Shown here in pieces: positions 46,145 through 55,821 of a stretch of DNA of 64,000 bases. Made by a program: the position numbers and the translations under genes. Position 1 is the stretch's first letter, and every line of letters begins with the position of its first letter. The notes beneath the pieces were generated by a model. It was not told where the DNA came from. It worked only from the letters and a program-made list of their open reading frames with translations, and did not search any database. This stretch comes from an uncultured Thiohalocapsa sp. GTDB taxonomy: Bacteria; Pseudomonadota; Gammaproteobacteria; Chromatiales; Chromatiaceae. The stretch is taken from positions 1 to 64,000 of the forward strand of contig NZ_CAJXYK010000020.1 of NCBI RefSeq assembly GCF_913063425.1, in the 5' to 3' direction.

Positions 46145-47368
46145 CTAGGCCGCTGCGGCGGCGGTCTGCGCCGGGCCGCCGTAGCGGCGCTCGTGCTCGC
46201 TGCGGCTGCGGGTGACGCAGTCCTCGATGGAGACGCCGAGGAACCAGTTGCCGGTGATGCCGAGGCGGTCGCCGGCGAGCGCCCGGTCCAGCGCCGCCAC
46301 CTGCTCCGCGTGGCCCTTGCGCAGCGCCGGCAGCCGATTGCGCACGGAGGCCGCCGCGCGCAGCCGCTCGGGCTGTGCGTCCAGGGCGCGGCAGGCGGCG
46401 GCGATGCGGGCCTGCTCGTCCAGCCGGTCGCCGGGGAAGTGGAAGGCGAAGCCGCGCAGCTCGGGGTGGTCCAGGAAGTCCCGGGATACGGCGGAGAGGA
46501 AGTCCCCGTCCACGCTGATGAAGCCGGCGAGGGCATCGACACCGAGGTCGGACTTGTCGAACACCAGCAGCTGGGTGTCGATCTCCGCCATGGCGATGGC
46601 GCCGACGATGGCCGCCGCGTCCGGTGCGGCGTCCGCCAGCAGCGCCGCGGCCACATCCGGCGGCACCGCCAGCGTGAGCCAGTCCGCGCCGTGGCGGCTG
46701 CCGTCGGCGCAGGTGACGCTGAAGCCCTCGCCCTCGCGTGCGATGGCGGTGGCGGCGGCGCCGGTGAGGAGCGTGATGCCGGGTGCGGCAGCCATGGCCT
46801 GTGGGATCTCGCTCAATCCCTCCGGCATAGTGAAGCTGCGCAGCACGTCCTTGCGCCGGGGCTTTTTGCGGAACAGGGCCTCGGCCGGGAAGTCGTCCGC
46901 CGGCTGGCAGATGACGGAGCGGAAGGCGGGGCCGAACAGGTCCCGGTAGTTCTTGCGGCCCAGGCCGCGGCCGTAGTACTCGCGCACGCTGGCCCCCGCC
47001 TTGTCGCCGCCGAAGAGCTTGGGCAGCGAGCGCACCAGCTCGAAAGGGTGCAGGGCGGAGACGATGGACTTGCGCGCGCCGCCCTGCCAGAGCTTGTAGC
47101 TCTGCTTGGCCTTGGCCGTGGCGCGGCTGAGAATGCCGAGCTCGTCCATGATGCCGAGCAGATTGCCGTAGCTGTTGAAGCAGCTGTGGCTGCCGGCCTC
47201 CACCCAGTAGCCGCCGAGCTCCGGGAAGGCGTGGGTGTGCATGCAGCCGCCGGGGCGCGCATCCGCCTCCAGCACCAGGGTGCTCCGGCCGTTGCGGGCG
47301 GCGTAGTGGGCGGCGCTCAGGCCGCTGATGCCGGCGCCTATGACGATGTGGGACGGTCTGTCGCTCAT
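46145..47368 (-). CDS. FAD-dependent protoporphyrinogen oxidase/amine oxidase-like protein
   Basis: IVIGAGISGLSAAHYAARNGRSTLVLEADARPGGCMHT. Confidence 0.85.
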   Translation of the reverse strand: MSDRPSHIVIGAGISGLSAAHYAARNGRSTLVLEADARPGGCMHTHAFPELGGYWVEAGSHSCFNSYGNLLGIMDELGILSRATAKAKQSYKLWQGGARKSIVSALHPFELVRSLPKLFGGDKAGASVREYYGRGLGRKNYRDLFGPAFRSVICQPADDFPAEALFRKKPRRKDVLRSFTMPEGLSEIPQAMAAAPGITLLTGAAATAIAREGEGFSVTCADGSRHGADWLTLAVPPDVAAALLADAAPDAAAIVGAIAMAEIDTQLLVFDKSDLGVDALAGFISVDGDFLSAVSRDFLDHPELRGFAFHFPGDRLDEQARIAAACRALDAQPERLRAAASVRNRLPALRKGHAEQVAALDRALAGDRLGITGNWFLGVSIEDCVTRSRSEHERRYGGPAQTAAAAA

Positions 47369-47426
47369 GGCTGTGTCGGGACTGAACGGCGGCCGGAGAG
47401 AGACGCGTGCTGCGCCGGCGAGCCCG

Positions 47427-47924
47427 CTATTCTGCGTCCTCGCGGCGGCGGGCGTCGAGGGGCTCGAGCGCGAGCGCGGAGAGGTCGAACTCCGGCGTCG
47501 GCAGGGGCGGCGGCGCGCAGTCGGAGAGGTCCCAGCCTTCGCCGGGCAGCAGGCTGAGTGCGCTGGTGTCCGGCTGGCGTGGTGGGCCGCGGTCGTCGAG
47601 CTCCTCCAGCGGCACGCCGGGCGGGGCGAGGGACAGGCCGGCGGTGTCGGCCCCGGCTGTTGCGTCGCCGGTCTGTGGCGGCGCGATCGGCGCCAGGGAC
47701 TCGATCTCGGCGCGCGCGCCGGCGGCGAGGAAGGCCTGTTGGAAGCGCGTGGCGGTCATCAGGTCCACGTCGCGCTTCACCACCACGGGCTGGCCGCTGA
47801 AGAGATTGTCCAGCTGGGCGGCGTCCAGACGAAAGGTGCTGCCGAGCTTGGCCCGCACCGCCGCCGGGTCGGCGCCGGCGACGAGCGCACCGGCGAAGAC
47901 GATGTTGTAGCGGTCTTGCGGCAT
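47427..47924 (-). CDS. Hypothetical protein
   Basis: MPQDRYNIVFAGALVAGADPAAVRAKLGSTFRLDAAQLDNLFSGQPVVVKRDVD. Confidence 0.65.
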   Translation of the reverse strand: MPQDRYNIVFAGALVAGADPAAVRAKLGSTFRLDAAQLDNLFSGQPVVVKRDVDLMTATRFQQAFLAAGARAEIESLAPIAPPQTGDATAGADTAGLSLAPPGVPLEELDDRGPPRQPDTSALSLLPGEGWDLSDCAPPPLPTPEFDLSALALEPLDARRREDAE

Positions 47925-47987
47925 CTGCCCGCCCTCCACGTGGCCTGGGTGGGTGGGCCGCCGAAGCGCCCGGGCGCCCGCAGAGCC

Positions 47988-48569
47988 TCAGTACGGCTTC
48001 GACAGCGTGAAGGCACCGCGGATGTCGCCGAGCGAGTAGCCGCGCGCCTGGTCATCAGGATAGGCCGCATCCAGGGCGTTGGCCAAGTCCAGCGCGATGC
48101 TCTCGCCGTGGCAGGCGAGGCACACCTGCTGTGTCGGAATGGCCTGCATGAAGCGGTACATCTTGCCGTCCTCCGTGTCCACGACGGAGGCGTAGGTCAT
48201 GCCCTTGGGCGATTCGCCGTTGGCCTTGCGGGACTCGAACTGCTCCAGCACCTCGGTCTCCCAGGCGTCCGGGGCATTCAGCGCCGTGTTGCGGGTCTTG
48301 AGGCTGGTGCGCCCGACCTCCCAGCCGCTCTCCTCGGACAGCTCTGCGGCGATGGCTGGGGCCTTGTCCTTGCACACGCCGACGGCGTTCACAGGGCCAC
48401 CCGCCTGCATGGCCGCCTTGAGCTCGCCCTGGAGGGTGGTGGCGAAGGTCTTGATCAGCTGACGCGCTTGCTCGGCATCCTCCTGAGTGGTCTCCGCGGC
48501 GGAGAGGGATGCAGCGGCGAGCGCGGCGGTGAGTGCCAGCGTACTGCCGGCGAGCAGGGGCTTTTGCAT
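47988..48569 (-). CDS. Secreted c-type haem protein (DUF3365/Tll0287-like)
   Basis: Signal peptide; QVCLACHGES (CxxCH); VGVCKDKAPAIAAELSEESGWEVGRTSLKTRN. Confidence 0.8.
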   Translation of the reverse strand: MQKPLLAGSTLALTAALAAASLSAAETTQEDAEQARQLIKTFATTLQGELKAAMQAGGPVNAVGVCKDKAPAIAAELSEESGWEVGRTSLKTRNTALNAPDAWETEVLEQFESRKANGESPKGMTYASVVDTEDGKMYRFMQAIPTQQVCLACHGESIALDLANALDAAYPDDQARGYSLGDIRGAFTLSKPY

Positions 48570-48836
48570 GGTGTGATCTCCTCGGATGCCGGACTGGGAC
48601 GATGACGACGGTGCGGCGGGCGGGCCGGCGTTGTGCGCTGCCCGGGCACCGCCGGCACCGCCCCGGACTCGCGGCGCTAAATTAGTCCGCCCGGTGTGGG
48701 TTGCAACCGCGTGCGGCGGAGGACTATGAGACAGTCGCTCGGCCCGGCCCATGGCAAAGCGCAACCGAAGGCCCGGTCTCCGCTTCCTCGGCGGTGGCTC
48801 GCGTATACTCGCCGCCCAGATAATTCAGGGGGGCTC

Positions 48837-50645
48837 ATGACGGGGATTTTCGGATGGCTCGGCGCATTGCCGGAGCCGGCGGCGGCGGATGCGGTGTTGG
48901 CGGACATGGGCAGCGCCGGCGGCGGTGGGGTGGTCTGTACGGCCGATGTGCCGGACTTCCGCGGCGGTGTGAGCGGCGTCGCGAGCGCCGGCTGCCATGC
49001 GGACGACGACTGCGTCCTGCTGGTGTCCGACACCCGGGCCGGGAGCGCCGCGGACCTCGCGGCCCAGTGGCGCCGCGACGGCGAGCGGTGGCTTCAGGCC
49101 CTGCACGGTCCCTTTGCGCTGGCCCTGCTGGACCGTCGCCGCGGCCGGCTGCTGCTGGCGGTGGACCGGGCCGGCGCCCGCGGGCTCTATCTGCTGCGCC
49201 GCCCGGGCTGCATCGGCTTCGCGAGCCGGCTCTCGGCGCTGGGCGCGCTGCCGGGGCCCAAGCTCAGGGTGAGCGACCAGGCGCTGTTCGAATACCTGTA
49301 TTTCCACATGATCCCGAGCCCCGGGAGCATCTACACCGGCGTCACCAAGCTGCTGCCCGCGCAGGTCATCCGCTTCGACGGCGTGGACGCCGCGGCACCG
49401 GTGCAGACCCGCTTCTACTGGCGCATGCCCTACGCCGACGGCGCCGACCGGTCCGGGCAGGCGGGCTTCGATGACCGGAAGGCCGAATTCCGCGCCCTGC
49501 TGCCGCAGGTGGTGGGGGATGCGGCGGCGGGGGACGGGCGCGTCGGCTGTTTTCTCAGCGGCGGCACGGACAGCTCCACAGTGGCCGGCACCTGGCGGCG
49601 ACTGCGCGGCGAGGCGGTGCCGACCTATTCCATGGGCTTCGACGCCGAGGGCTTCGATGAAATGGCCTATGCGCGCATCGCCGCGCAGCATTTCGGCACC
49701 AGGCCGCGGGAATACTATGTCACGGCCCCGGATGTGGTGGATGCGGTGCCCAGGGTGGCCGCCTGGTGCGACGAGCCCTTCGGCAACGCCTCCATCGTGC
49801 CCGCCTACCTGTGCGCGCGCTTCGCCCGCGGCGACGGCATCGATGTCATGCTCGCCGGCGACGGCGGGGACGAGATCTTCGGCGGTAACGAGCGCTACGC
49901 CAACCAATGGCTGTTCGAGCAATGGGGCCGGGTGCCGGCGGCGCTGCGGCGCGCGCTGTGGGGCACGGTCCGTCTGCCGGGCCTGGGCGGCCTGCCGCCG
50001 GTGCGCAAGGCACGGAGCTACATCGACCAGGCCGAAGTGCCGCTGCCGGACCGCTTCGAGACCTACAACTTCCTGCATCGCACGCCGCTCGCCGACATCT
50101 TCGAGCCGGATTTCCTGGCCCGGGTGGACACGGGCGCGCCGCTTGCGAACCTGCGCGAGGTGTATGGCCGCGCGGCGTCGCGCTCCGCCATCAACCGCAT
50201 GATGCACCTGGACCTGAAGATCACGCTGGCGGACAACGATCTGCGCAAGGTCAACCAGGCCTGCCAGCTCGCCGGCATGGACGTGCGCTACCCGCTGCTG
50301 GACGACCGCATGCTCGCCTTCGCGGCCAGGGTGCCGCCGACGATGCACCTGAAGCGCACCCAGCTGCGCTGGTTTTTCAAACGGGCGCTGGCGGACTTTC
50401 TGCCGGCGGACATCATCGCGAAGCGCAAGCACGGCTTCGGCCTCCCGGTGGGGCTCTGGATGCGCGAGTACGCCCCACTGCGGGAGCTGGCGGAGGACAG
50501 CATCAGCACGCTCGGCCGGCGCGGCATCGTCCGGGCGGACTACGTCGACTGGATCCGCACCCAGCACGCCGGCGGGCATGCCTCGTACTACGGCGTGATG
50601 CTGTGGATTCTGGTGATGCTGGAGCAGTGGCTCGCGAGCCACTGA
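48837..50645 (+). CDS. Asparagine-synthase-like amidotransferase with Cys2 replaced by Thr
   Basis: MTGIFGWLG instead of MCGIFGWLG; synthetase loop CFLSGGTDSSTVAG; LAGDGGDEIFGGNERY. Confidence 0.88.
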   Translation: MTGIFGWLGALPEPAAADAVLADMGSAGGGGVVCTADVPDFRGGVSGVASAGCHADDDCVLLVSDTRAGSAADLAAQWRRDGERWLQALHGPFALALLDRRRGRLLLAVDRAGARGLYLLRRPGCIGFASRLSALGALPGPKLRVSDQALFEYLYFHMIPSPGSIYTGVTKLLPAQVIRFDGVDAAAPVQTRFYWRMPYADGADRSGQAGFDDRKAEFRALLPQVVGDAAAGDGRVGCFLSGGTDSSTVAGTWRRLRGEAVPTYSMGFDAEGFDEMAYARIAAQHFGTRPREYYVTAPDVVDAVPRVAAWCDEPFGNASIVPAYLCARFARGDGIDVMLAGDGGDEIFGGNERYANQWLFEQWGRVPAALRRALWGTVRLPGLGGLPPVRKARSYIDQAEVPLPDRFETYNFLHRTPLADIFEPDFLARVDTGAPLANLREVYGRAASRSAINRMMHLDLKITLADNDLRKVNQACQLAGMDVRYPLLDDRMLAFAARVPPTMHLKRTQLRWFFKRALADFLPADIIAKRKHGFGLPVGLWMREYAPLRELAEDSISTLGRRGIVRADYVDWIRTQHAGGHASYYGVMLWILVMLEQWLASH

Positions 50646-50778
50646 GGAGCGGGCACGCGGCGTCGGCGGCGATCTCTGTTCGGGCCGTGGGAGGAGGCCA
50701 TCACCGCCGCCTGGCGGCGATGGCGCATGGGCCAGGGCCTTGGACGGCAGCCGAGCCCGAAGGCTCGGCCGCGACGGC

Positions 50779-51345
50779 TCAGTTCACCTGGCCGCTGCCG
50801 CTGCCCTCCGCGCTGTCCACGAACCCGGTCTCGAACACGCCGCACAGGGGATCACCGGCGGGGTCGGTGATCTTGGTGAGCGTGGAGGAGCCCTGGTAGA
50901 CGTCGAACTCGTTGCGCGACTCGCAGAGCCATTGGTCCGGGGCGCGCACGGGTTCCGGCGCAGAGCAGTTCCAGTTGACGGTGCGGCAGGTCTCCATGTC
51001 TTCGTCACCGCGCACGACGATGGAGTAGATGCCCATGTGGGCGCTGCCCTCCACCTCGTCGGCGATGATGGTGCCGCGTACGATGGGGCTGGTGCCCTCG
51101 CCACAGGCGCCCACGTGCTTGCCGGTGAGGCCCCATTCCACTTGCTCGGCCGGATCGACGGCGGTCACCGGCGCCGGCTTGCGGATGCTGACCCGCAGGC
51201 GCTCTTCGGGAAAGGCATCCCATTGGTAGCAGACCAGGGCGACCTGGCCCTCCTCGTTGGCATCCGCCGGGACTTCGGCAACGGCGCCGAGCGTGAGCGC
51301 GACGGCGCCGGCGGTCAGGAGCAGGGTTCTTGCGTTGGCTTTCAT
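50779..51345 (-). CDS. Secreted six-Cys-domain paralogue 1
   Basis: Signal peptide; CYQWDAFPEERLRVSIRK...GKHVGACGEGT...TCRTVNWNCSAPE...WLCESRNEFDVYQGSSTL...DPLCGVF. Confidence 0.75.
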   Translation of the reverse strand: MKANARTLLLTAGAVALTLGAVAEVPADANEEGQVALVCYQWDAFPEERLRVSIRKPAPVTAVDPAEQVEWGLTGKHVGACGEGTSPIVRGTIIADEVEGSAHMGIYSIVVRGDEDMETCRTVNWNCSAPEPVRAPDQWLCESRNEFDVYQGSSTLTKITDPAGDPLCGVFETGFVDSAEGSGSGQVN

Positions 51346-51435
51346 GCGGTGCACCTCCGGGTGGCGATGTGACCTGGGTTACCCGGCGCGGGCCGGGTGT
51401 GATGAGCGGACCGACACGCGGTGCCGGGGCTTTGG

Positions 51436-52101
51436 TCAGTCATCGTCATGGTCCCTCCCTTTGCCGGGGCGCTGGGCGCCCAGGGTGCCGCTGGCGACGG
51501 TGGGACCCTTGCCCTTGTTCGAGTCCTCGAAGTCGTCGTCGTCCTCGAAGCCCTCACACAGGGGGTCGTCCGGCGCCGTGTCGATGGCCACCAGCTCAAG
51601 CCTGGACTCGCCCAGATAGGTGCCGAATTCGTTGCGGCCCTGGCAGGTCCATTCCTGCGGCGTGAGTGCGTTCTCCTCGGACCAGCAGTCGAGGAACACG
51701 GCGCGGCAGGTCTCACCGCGGCCACGGCCGTTACCGCGCGCCTCGCGCCCGCGGGACACCATGGTGTGCAGGCCCATGCGGGCACCGGTGGCGGCTGCCG
51801 TCACCACGGCGCCCTCCACGGCGCCGGCCGTGTCCTCGCCGCAGACGCCGACGTGCTTCGCGTGCACGCCGCTGGTGCGCTGCGCCGGGTGGCCGAAGTC
51901 GTTCTCGTCCTGCGGTGACGAGAGCGGCCCGCCGCGACGGACGCCGAGATTGAGCCGCTCCTTGGGGAACTGGTCCCACTTGTAGCAGGCGATGCTGTCG
52001 TTGGTCGCGCCATCGGCGAGCGCGACGCCGCTGGCCAGCAGGGCGCTTGCGGTGAGCAGCGGCACCGCCGCCAGTTTGAGCATGGAATACCGTTGCATCA
52101 T
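51436..52101 (-). CDS. Secreted six-Cys-domain paralogue 2
   Basis: Signal peptide; CYKWDQFPKERLNLGVRR...AKHVGVCGEDT...TCRAVFLDCWSEE...WTCQGRNEFGTYLGESRLELV...DPLCEGFEDDDDFED. Confidence 0.75.
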   Translation of the reverse strand: MMQRYSMLKLAAVPLLTASALLASGVALADGATNDSIACYKWDQFPKERLNLGVRRGGPLSSPQDENDFGHPAQRTSGVHAKHVGVCGEDTAGAVEGAVVTAAATGARMGLHTMVSRGREARGNGRGRGETCRAVFLDCWSEENALTPQEWTCQGRNEFGTYLGESRLELVAIDTAPDDPLCEGFEDDDDFEDSNKGKGPTVASGTLGAQRPGKGRDHDDD

Positions 52102-52200
52102 GACCTCCTCCCAAGACGGTTCGGATTGGAACGCGATGGCTGTGCAGCGCCGGACGGGATCCGGGACTGCCTGTGGTGACCGGGTGCTGGGCTCATGGCA

Positions 52201-53211
52201 TCAGTCCTCCCGGCCCCGGCGCTCGCCGCGCTCGTCGTCGTCATCGTCATCGTCGTCATGATCATCATCGTCATGATCGTCGTCGTCGTCGTCGTCATCA
52301 TCATCATCGTCGTCGGCGGCGGCGAGGAGGCCGCTCGCGCTCCCGTCACCGGAGGGTGTCGCCGGGTAGCCGTCGAAGGCCTGACACAGCGGGTCGTCCG
52401 CCGAGTTTTCCACCAGCTTGAGCTCGGACTTGCCGTGGAAGACATCGAACTCGTTGCGGCTGCGGCATTCGAATTCCGTCGGCAGCTGCACATCCTCTTC
52501 CGAGGTGCAGTCGATGATGACCTCCCGGCAGGTGTCCATGCCGCCGCCGCCGCGCACGGTCATGGTCCGCAGGCCGAGCTTGGAGCCGATGTCCTTGGCC
52601 TTGAGGAAGGTGCCGCCGACGGCGCCCACCGTACCGACGCCACAGGGGCCGACGTGCTTGCCGTGGACGCCGTGGTTGGTCTGGTTCTGGGCCTCGATAA
52701 AGTCGTTACGCGGCTCCGTGGTCACCAGGCCGCCATAGCGCTTAATGCTGAGCGCCAGGCGCTCGTCCGGGTAGCGATCCCACTCGTAGCAGCCGAAGAG
52801 CGTCGGGCCTTCGGTGATGGTGCCGGGCGGCGGCTCCGGATTGGCGCCGCAGGCGGTGGGGTCCGGGTCCGCGCAGTCGCCCGGGAAGGTCAGCGCCATG
52901 ATTTCGTCGACATTGCTGATCGTGTCGCCGTCTGAGTCCTGCGGCTCGATGTTGATCAGCGCCTGTGTGGGACTGACGGCGGTCGCGTTCTCCACTGCGA
53001 AGGCGTTGCCGTAGTCGTTACGGTTCCCCCCTGTGGTGTTGACGTGACAGATGACGCAGGTGTCCAGCACGGTGCCATCCGTGCCATACAGGGCATTGAA
53101 GTCGTTCAGGTAGGACGTCACCGCACTGACATGCGGTGCGGCGAGGCAGAATGCCGCGCCGACCGTCGTCGATAGAACGAGCGGTACCCGCTGTCTCTTC
53201 CATCGATTCAT
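52201..53211 (-). CDS. Secreted multidomain protein: CxxCH haem-like N-domain, type-3-repeat-like DSDGD, six-Cys domain (paralogue 3), poly-Asp/His tail
   Basis: TCVICHVNTTGGNRNDYGNAF; EPQDSDGDTISNVDEI; CYEWDRYPDERLALSIKR...GKHVGPCGVGT...; tail DDDDDDDDDDDDHDDDDHDDDDDDDD. Confidence 0.78.
   Translation of the reverse strand: MNRWKRQRVPLVLSTTVGAAFCLAAPHVSAVTSYLNDFNALYGTDGTVLDTCVICHVNTTGGNRNDYGNAFAVENATAVSPTQALINIEPQDSDGDTISNVDEIMALTFPGDCADPDPTACGANPEPPPGTITEGPTLFGCYEWDRYPDERLALSIKRYGGLVTTEPRNDFIEAQNQTNHGVHGKHVGPCGVGTVGAVGGTFLKAKDIGSKLGLRTMTVRGGGGMDTCREVIIDCTSEEDVQLPTEFECRSRNEFDVFHGKSELKLVENSADDPLCQAFDGYPATPSGDGSASGLLAAADDDDDDDDDDDDDHDDDDHDDDDDDDDERGERRGRED
52217..52312. repeat. GAC/GAT trinucleotide tract encoding poly-Asp tail
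   Basis: cgtcgtcgtcatcgtcatcgtcgtcatgatcatcatcg... on + strand. Confidence 0.85.
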
Positions 53212-53877
53212 CATCATCACTCCTCGATCGTTTGGTGGTTTCGGTGGGTGTTCGGCCATGTTGCGGACCCACGGCGACCTGTGTCGCCGCACCCCCGGCC
53301 AGACCGCAGCCATCGCCGGGTACAGGTGCTACCAGCACCAGGCGCTGCTCGCCAGGTGTCTCAGGTAACCCAGAACTGATCTGGATCAATTTGCTAGCCT
53401 GCCCCGGGTTTTTACCGATGGCGCTCGCGTCGGCACCTGGATTGAGGTGCCAATGCAAGCGCCCATGGCGCGCGCGCAATGAGCGCTCATCGATCCGGCC
53501 ATGCATGATCCGCGCTCTGTGTGCGTTGCCTTTTCCTCTCCAAGGCCAGCGGGCGACGTCGATGCAGCGAAAACCCTGTGTGTGGATCATGAGTTTCCCT
53601 GATTAAAGAACAAACGCAGCATGGGGGCGTAGGGAGTATTATGTCTGACGGGCATTACCCGATTGATTCCCGGCTGTATGCGCGACGCTTACAGGGAGAC
53701 TGAGGCAAAAGCGCTTTCGTCGGCGCATTGGACCGTTCGCTGCATTGGTGGGATGAACAGAAAAGTCGGTCCCCACGGCTTTTTTTGCTGCATTGAAAAT
53801 TGTCAAATTCAGCGTGCGACCTGACTGACCCGTGTCACAACCCGGGCAGAAGTAGTGCCGTCATTGACGTGGGACCT

Positions 53878-54046
53878 CGCCTATTGTTTTAGGCGGGGTA
53901 TCCAGACCCCGGGGGTATCTTGGGACGGAAGCAGTTGTTGGTCGCAGATGCAATGCATCTGCGAGAGATCACTGAGGACCATCGGACGACGATTGAGTGG
54001 CGGAGCCGGAGGGTTCCGGCGTGGCAGGCGGGGCCGGAGGCCCCGC
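53878..54046. other. Cluster of four perfect stem-loop dyads in leader region
   Basis: CGCCTA-N6-TAGGCG 53878..53895; CGCAGATGCA-A-TGCATCTGCG 53943..53963; GCCGGA-N4-TCCGGC 54005..54020; GCGGGGCC-GGA-GGCCCCGC 54028..54046. Confidence 0.6.
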
Positions 54047-54116
54047 GATGAGGCGCGTCGTGTGGCGCTGAACCGTGGAAAAAAGGTCAGCCAGTTGGCA
54101 GACCGGAGGCAGTAAC

Positions 54117-54224
54117 ATGTGTCTCGATGCATTGACCATCAGCGGCGTCATGGCCGCGCTCATCAGCGCGGCCTTGCTTGTGGCCATCGTGTGCCACAAC
54201 GATCCGTTTCAGAACAAGCTCTAA
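54117..54224 (+). CDS. Small single-TM protein, 35 aa (absent from ORF track)
   Basis: MCLDALTISGVMAALISAALLVAIVCHNDPFQNKL with GGAGG at 54105..54109, 7 nt before ATG. Confidence 0.55.
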   Translation: MCLDALTISGVMAALISAALLVAIVCHNDPFQNKL

Positions 54225-54797
54225 GCGGCGGCGACGCCCGGGAGCCTATTCACACCGCACGGGAGATGGCCGCACATCGGCGACGGGGCCTGCGCCGGGC
54301 GCGCTGACATGCGGCCCCGGGACGCTCTGGGCTCCGTCTGAGCCCAAGCTGCGTGTGGGGCTGGATGCTCGACGACAGGTGGGCCGTGCCGGCCGGGCAA
54401 TTGATGTCTGCCCGGAGACGGCGTGTACGGGATGCGTTGATCGAGACTCGTCATCCCGGTGATGTTGACGCGATGTGGGGGCCGGCGACATGGCCCGGAC
54501 AACGTCTCCAACGCGAGCCCGGCGGCGACACCTGGATTCTTAAAGGCTCGGAGATGCGCCGCGTCTGGACTCGGCTTGGTCGTGGATGCATCCCGAGCTT
54601 GCACAGCACCAGTCTCCGTTGCCCCCTTCGTGGCGAGCAATGGGTCATTCCCTGATACCGGCAGTCTCAGGATTCGTGAAAGCTGTGGTGCGACGAGACC
54701 GACCGGGGGCGCCCGCGAGAGTCGCTGAAGTACCGCGGCCGACGTAGGAACGCGGACACCTTCGCGATGATTCCTACAGTCTGGGGGCCAGCGAGAC

Positions 54798-55472
54798 GTG
54801 TCACCGAGATCATCAGCACCGAACGGCGGCGGCGCTGCGTCGGCGGCGTCCGGGCATGCCGGGAAGGACGCGGCGCGTCGGGGCCCGGGCGACGGGACCC
54901 TTGTCACCGACCATGACTCACTGTGTGATCTGGTCAGGTCGCTCGAAGCCAGCGCCCGGCGCTGGCAGCTTATTGTGTTCCCATCGCTGTTCGCCTTCGT
55001 GGTGTTGGCGGCCTACGGCTTCTTTCTCATCTTCAGTCTGGTCGAGGACGTGGACCGGATGGCCGATACCGTGTATCTGAACATGGGCTTCATGTCCGAG
55101 CGCATGGGCCAGATCTCGCAGAACATCGACGCACTGACCGGCACGGTGCGGGACATCTCCATCAACCTGGACGACCTCACCGGCACGGTGACGGCCATGA
55201 ATTCCACGGTGCTGACCATCTCCGGGCAGATGAGCACCATGCCGCCGATGTTGGAGCAGATGGAAGACATCAGCTTCCATATCCAGGCCATGGACCTGAG
55301 CATGGAGTCGCTGGAGACGGATATCGGCACCATGACCCGCAGCATGCAGACGATGAATACACAGATGGCCGCCATCACCTCCGCCACCCAGCACATCAGC
55401 GGCAACGTCTCCGGCCTCAATCAAAGCATCGGGCGGCCGATGAATTTCATGAACAGCATGATGCCCTGGTAG
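54798..55472 (+). CDS. Membrane-anchored Met-rich coiled-coil-like protein
   Basis: TM segment LIVFPSLFAFVVLAAYGFFLIFSLV then NIDALTGTVRDISINLDDLTGTVTAM heptad-like repeats; ends MNFMNSMMPW; GTG start. Confidence 0.7.
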   Translation: MSPRSSAPNGGGAASAASGHAGKDAARRGPGDGTLVTDHDSLCDLVRSLEASARRWQLIVFPSLFAFVVLAAYGFFLIFSLVEDVDRMADTVYLNMGFMSERMGQISQNIDALTGTVRDISINLDDLTGTVTAMNSTVLTISGQMSTMPPMLEQMEDISFHIQAMDLSMESLETDIGTMTRSMQTMNTQMAAITSATQHISGNVSGLNQSIGRPMNFMNSMMPW

Positions 55473-55821
55473 GCGCAGGCGAGGATGCGCCGCGCATCCG
55501 GCGCGGCGCTCCGGCGGCCTCGGTGCAGCCGGATTCGGGCGGCGTCGGCTGTCGCAGTCTAAAATGGGGGAAGCCGTGCTGTTGTGGGCGCCCCGTCCTC
55601 ATACACGTATCGCCATGACCGCACCGGTGAGACCTGGGCTCGGCGGAGCGCCCGCCACGCTCTGCGCAAGATCCATGCGCCGGCGTGGGGCGGGGGCTTC
55701 CAGCCGTGATCTCCAGCCCCACCTGCCGTTGCTCGCGGCCTGCGGTGGCCATCGTCAGAACAGGCAGGAGCTGACCCTGATCGCGCCGACCATAACGACA
55801 ACGACCTATCCGGAACGCACC

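Noticed and set aside
45620-47557. 645-aa plus-strand ORF
   Set aside because: Antisense to the 2OG oxygenase and FAD oxidoreductase genes.
48825-50642. 605-aa minus-strand ORF
   Set aside because: Antisense to the asparagine-synthase-like gene.
52195-52935. Plus-strand ORF with a hydrophobic VVIVIVVMIIIVMIVVVVVVIIIIVV segment mimicking a TM helix
   Set aside because: Artefact of translating the GAC/GAT repeat on the opposite strand.
54221-54907. 228-aa minus-strand ORF
   Set aside because: No domain, Pro/Arg-rich shadow composition, overlaps the start of the plus-strand coiled-coil gene.
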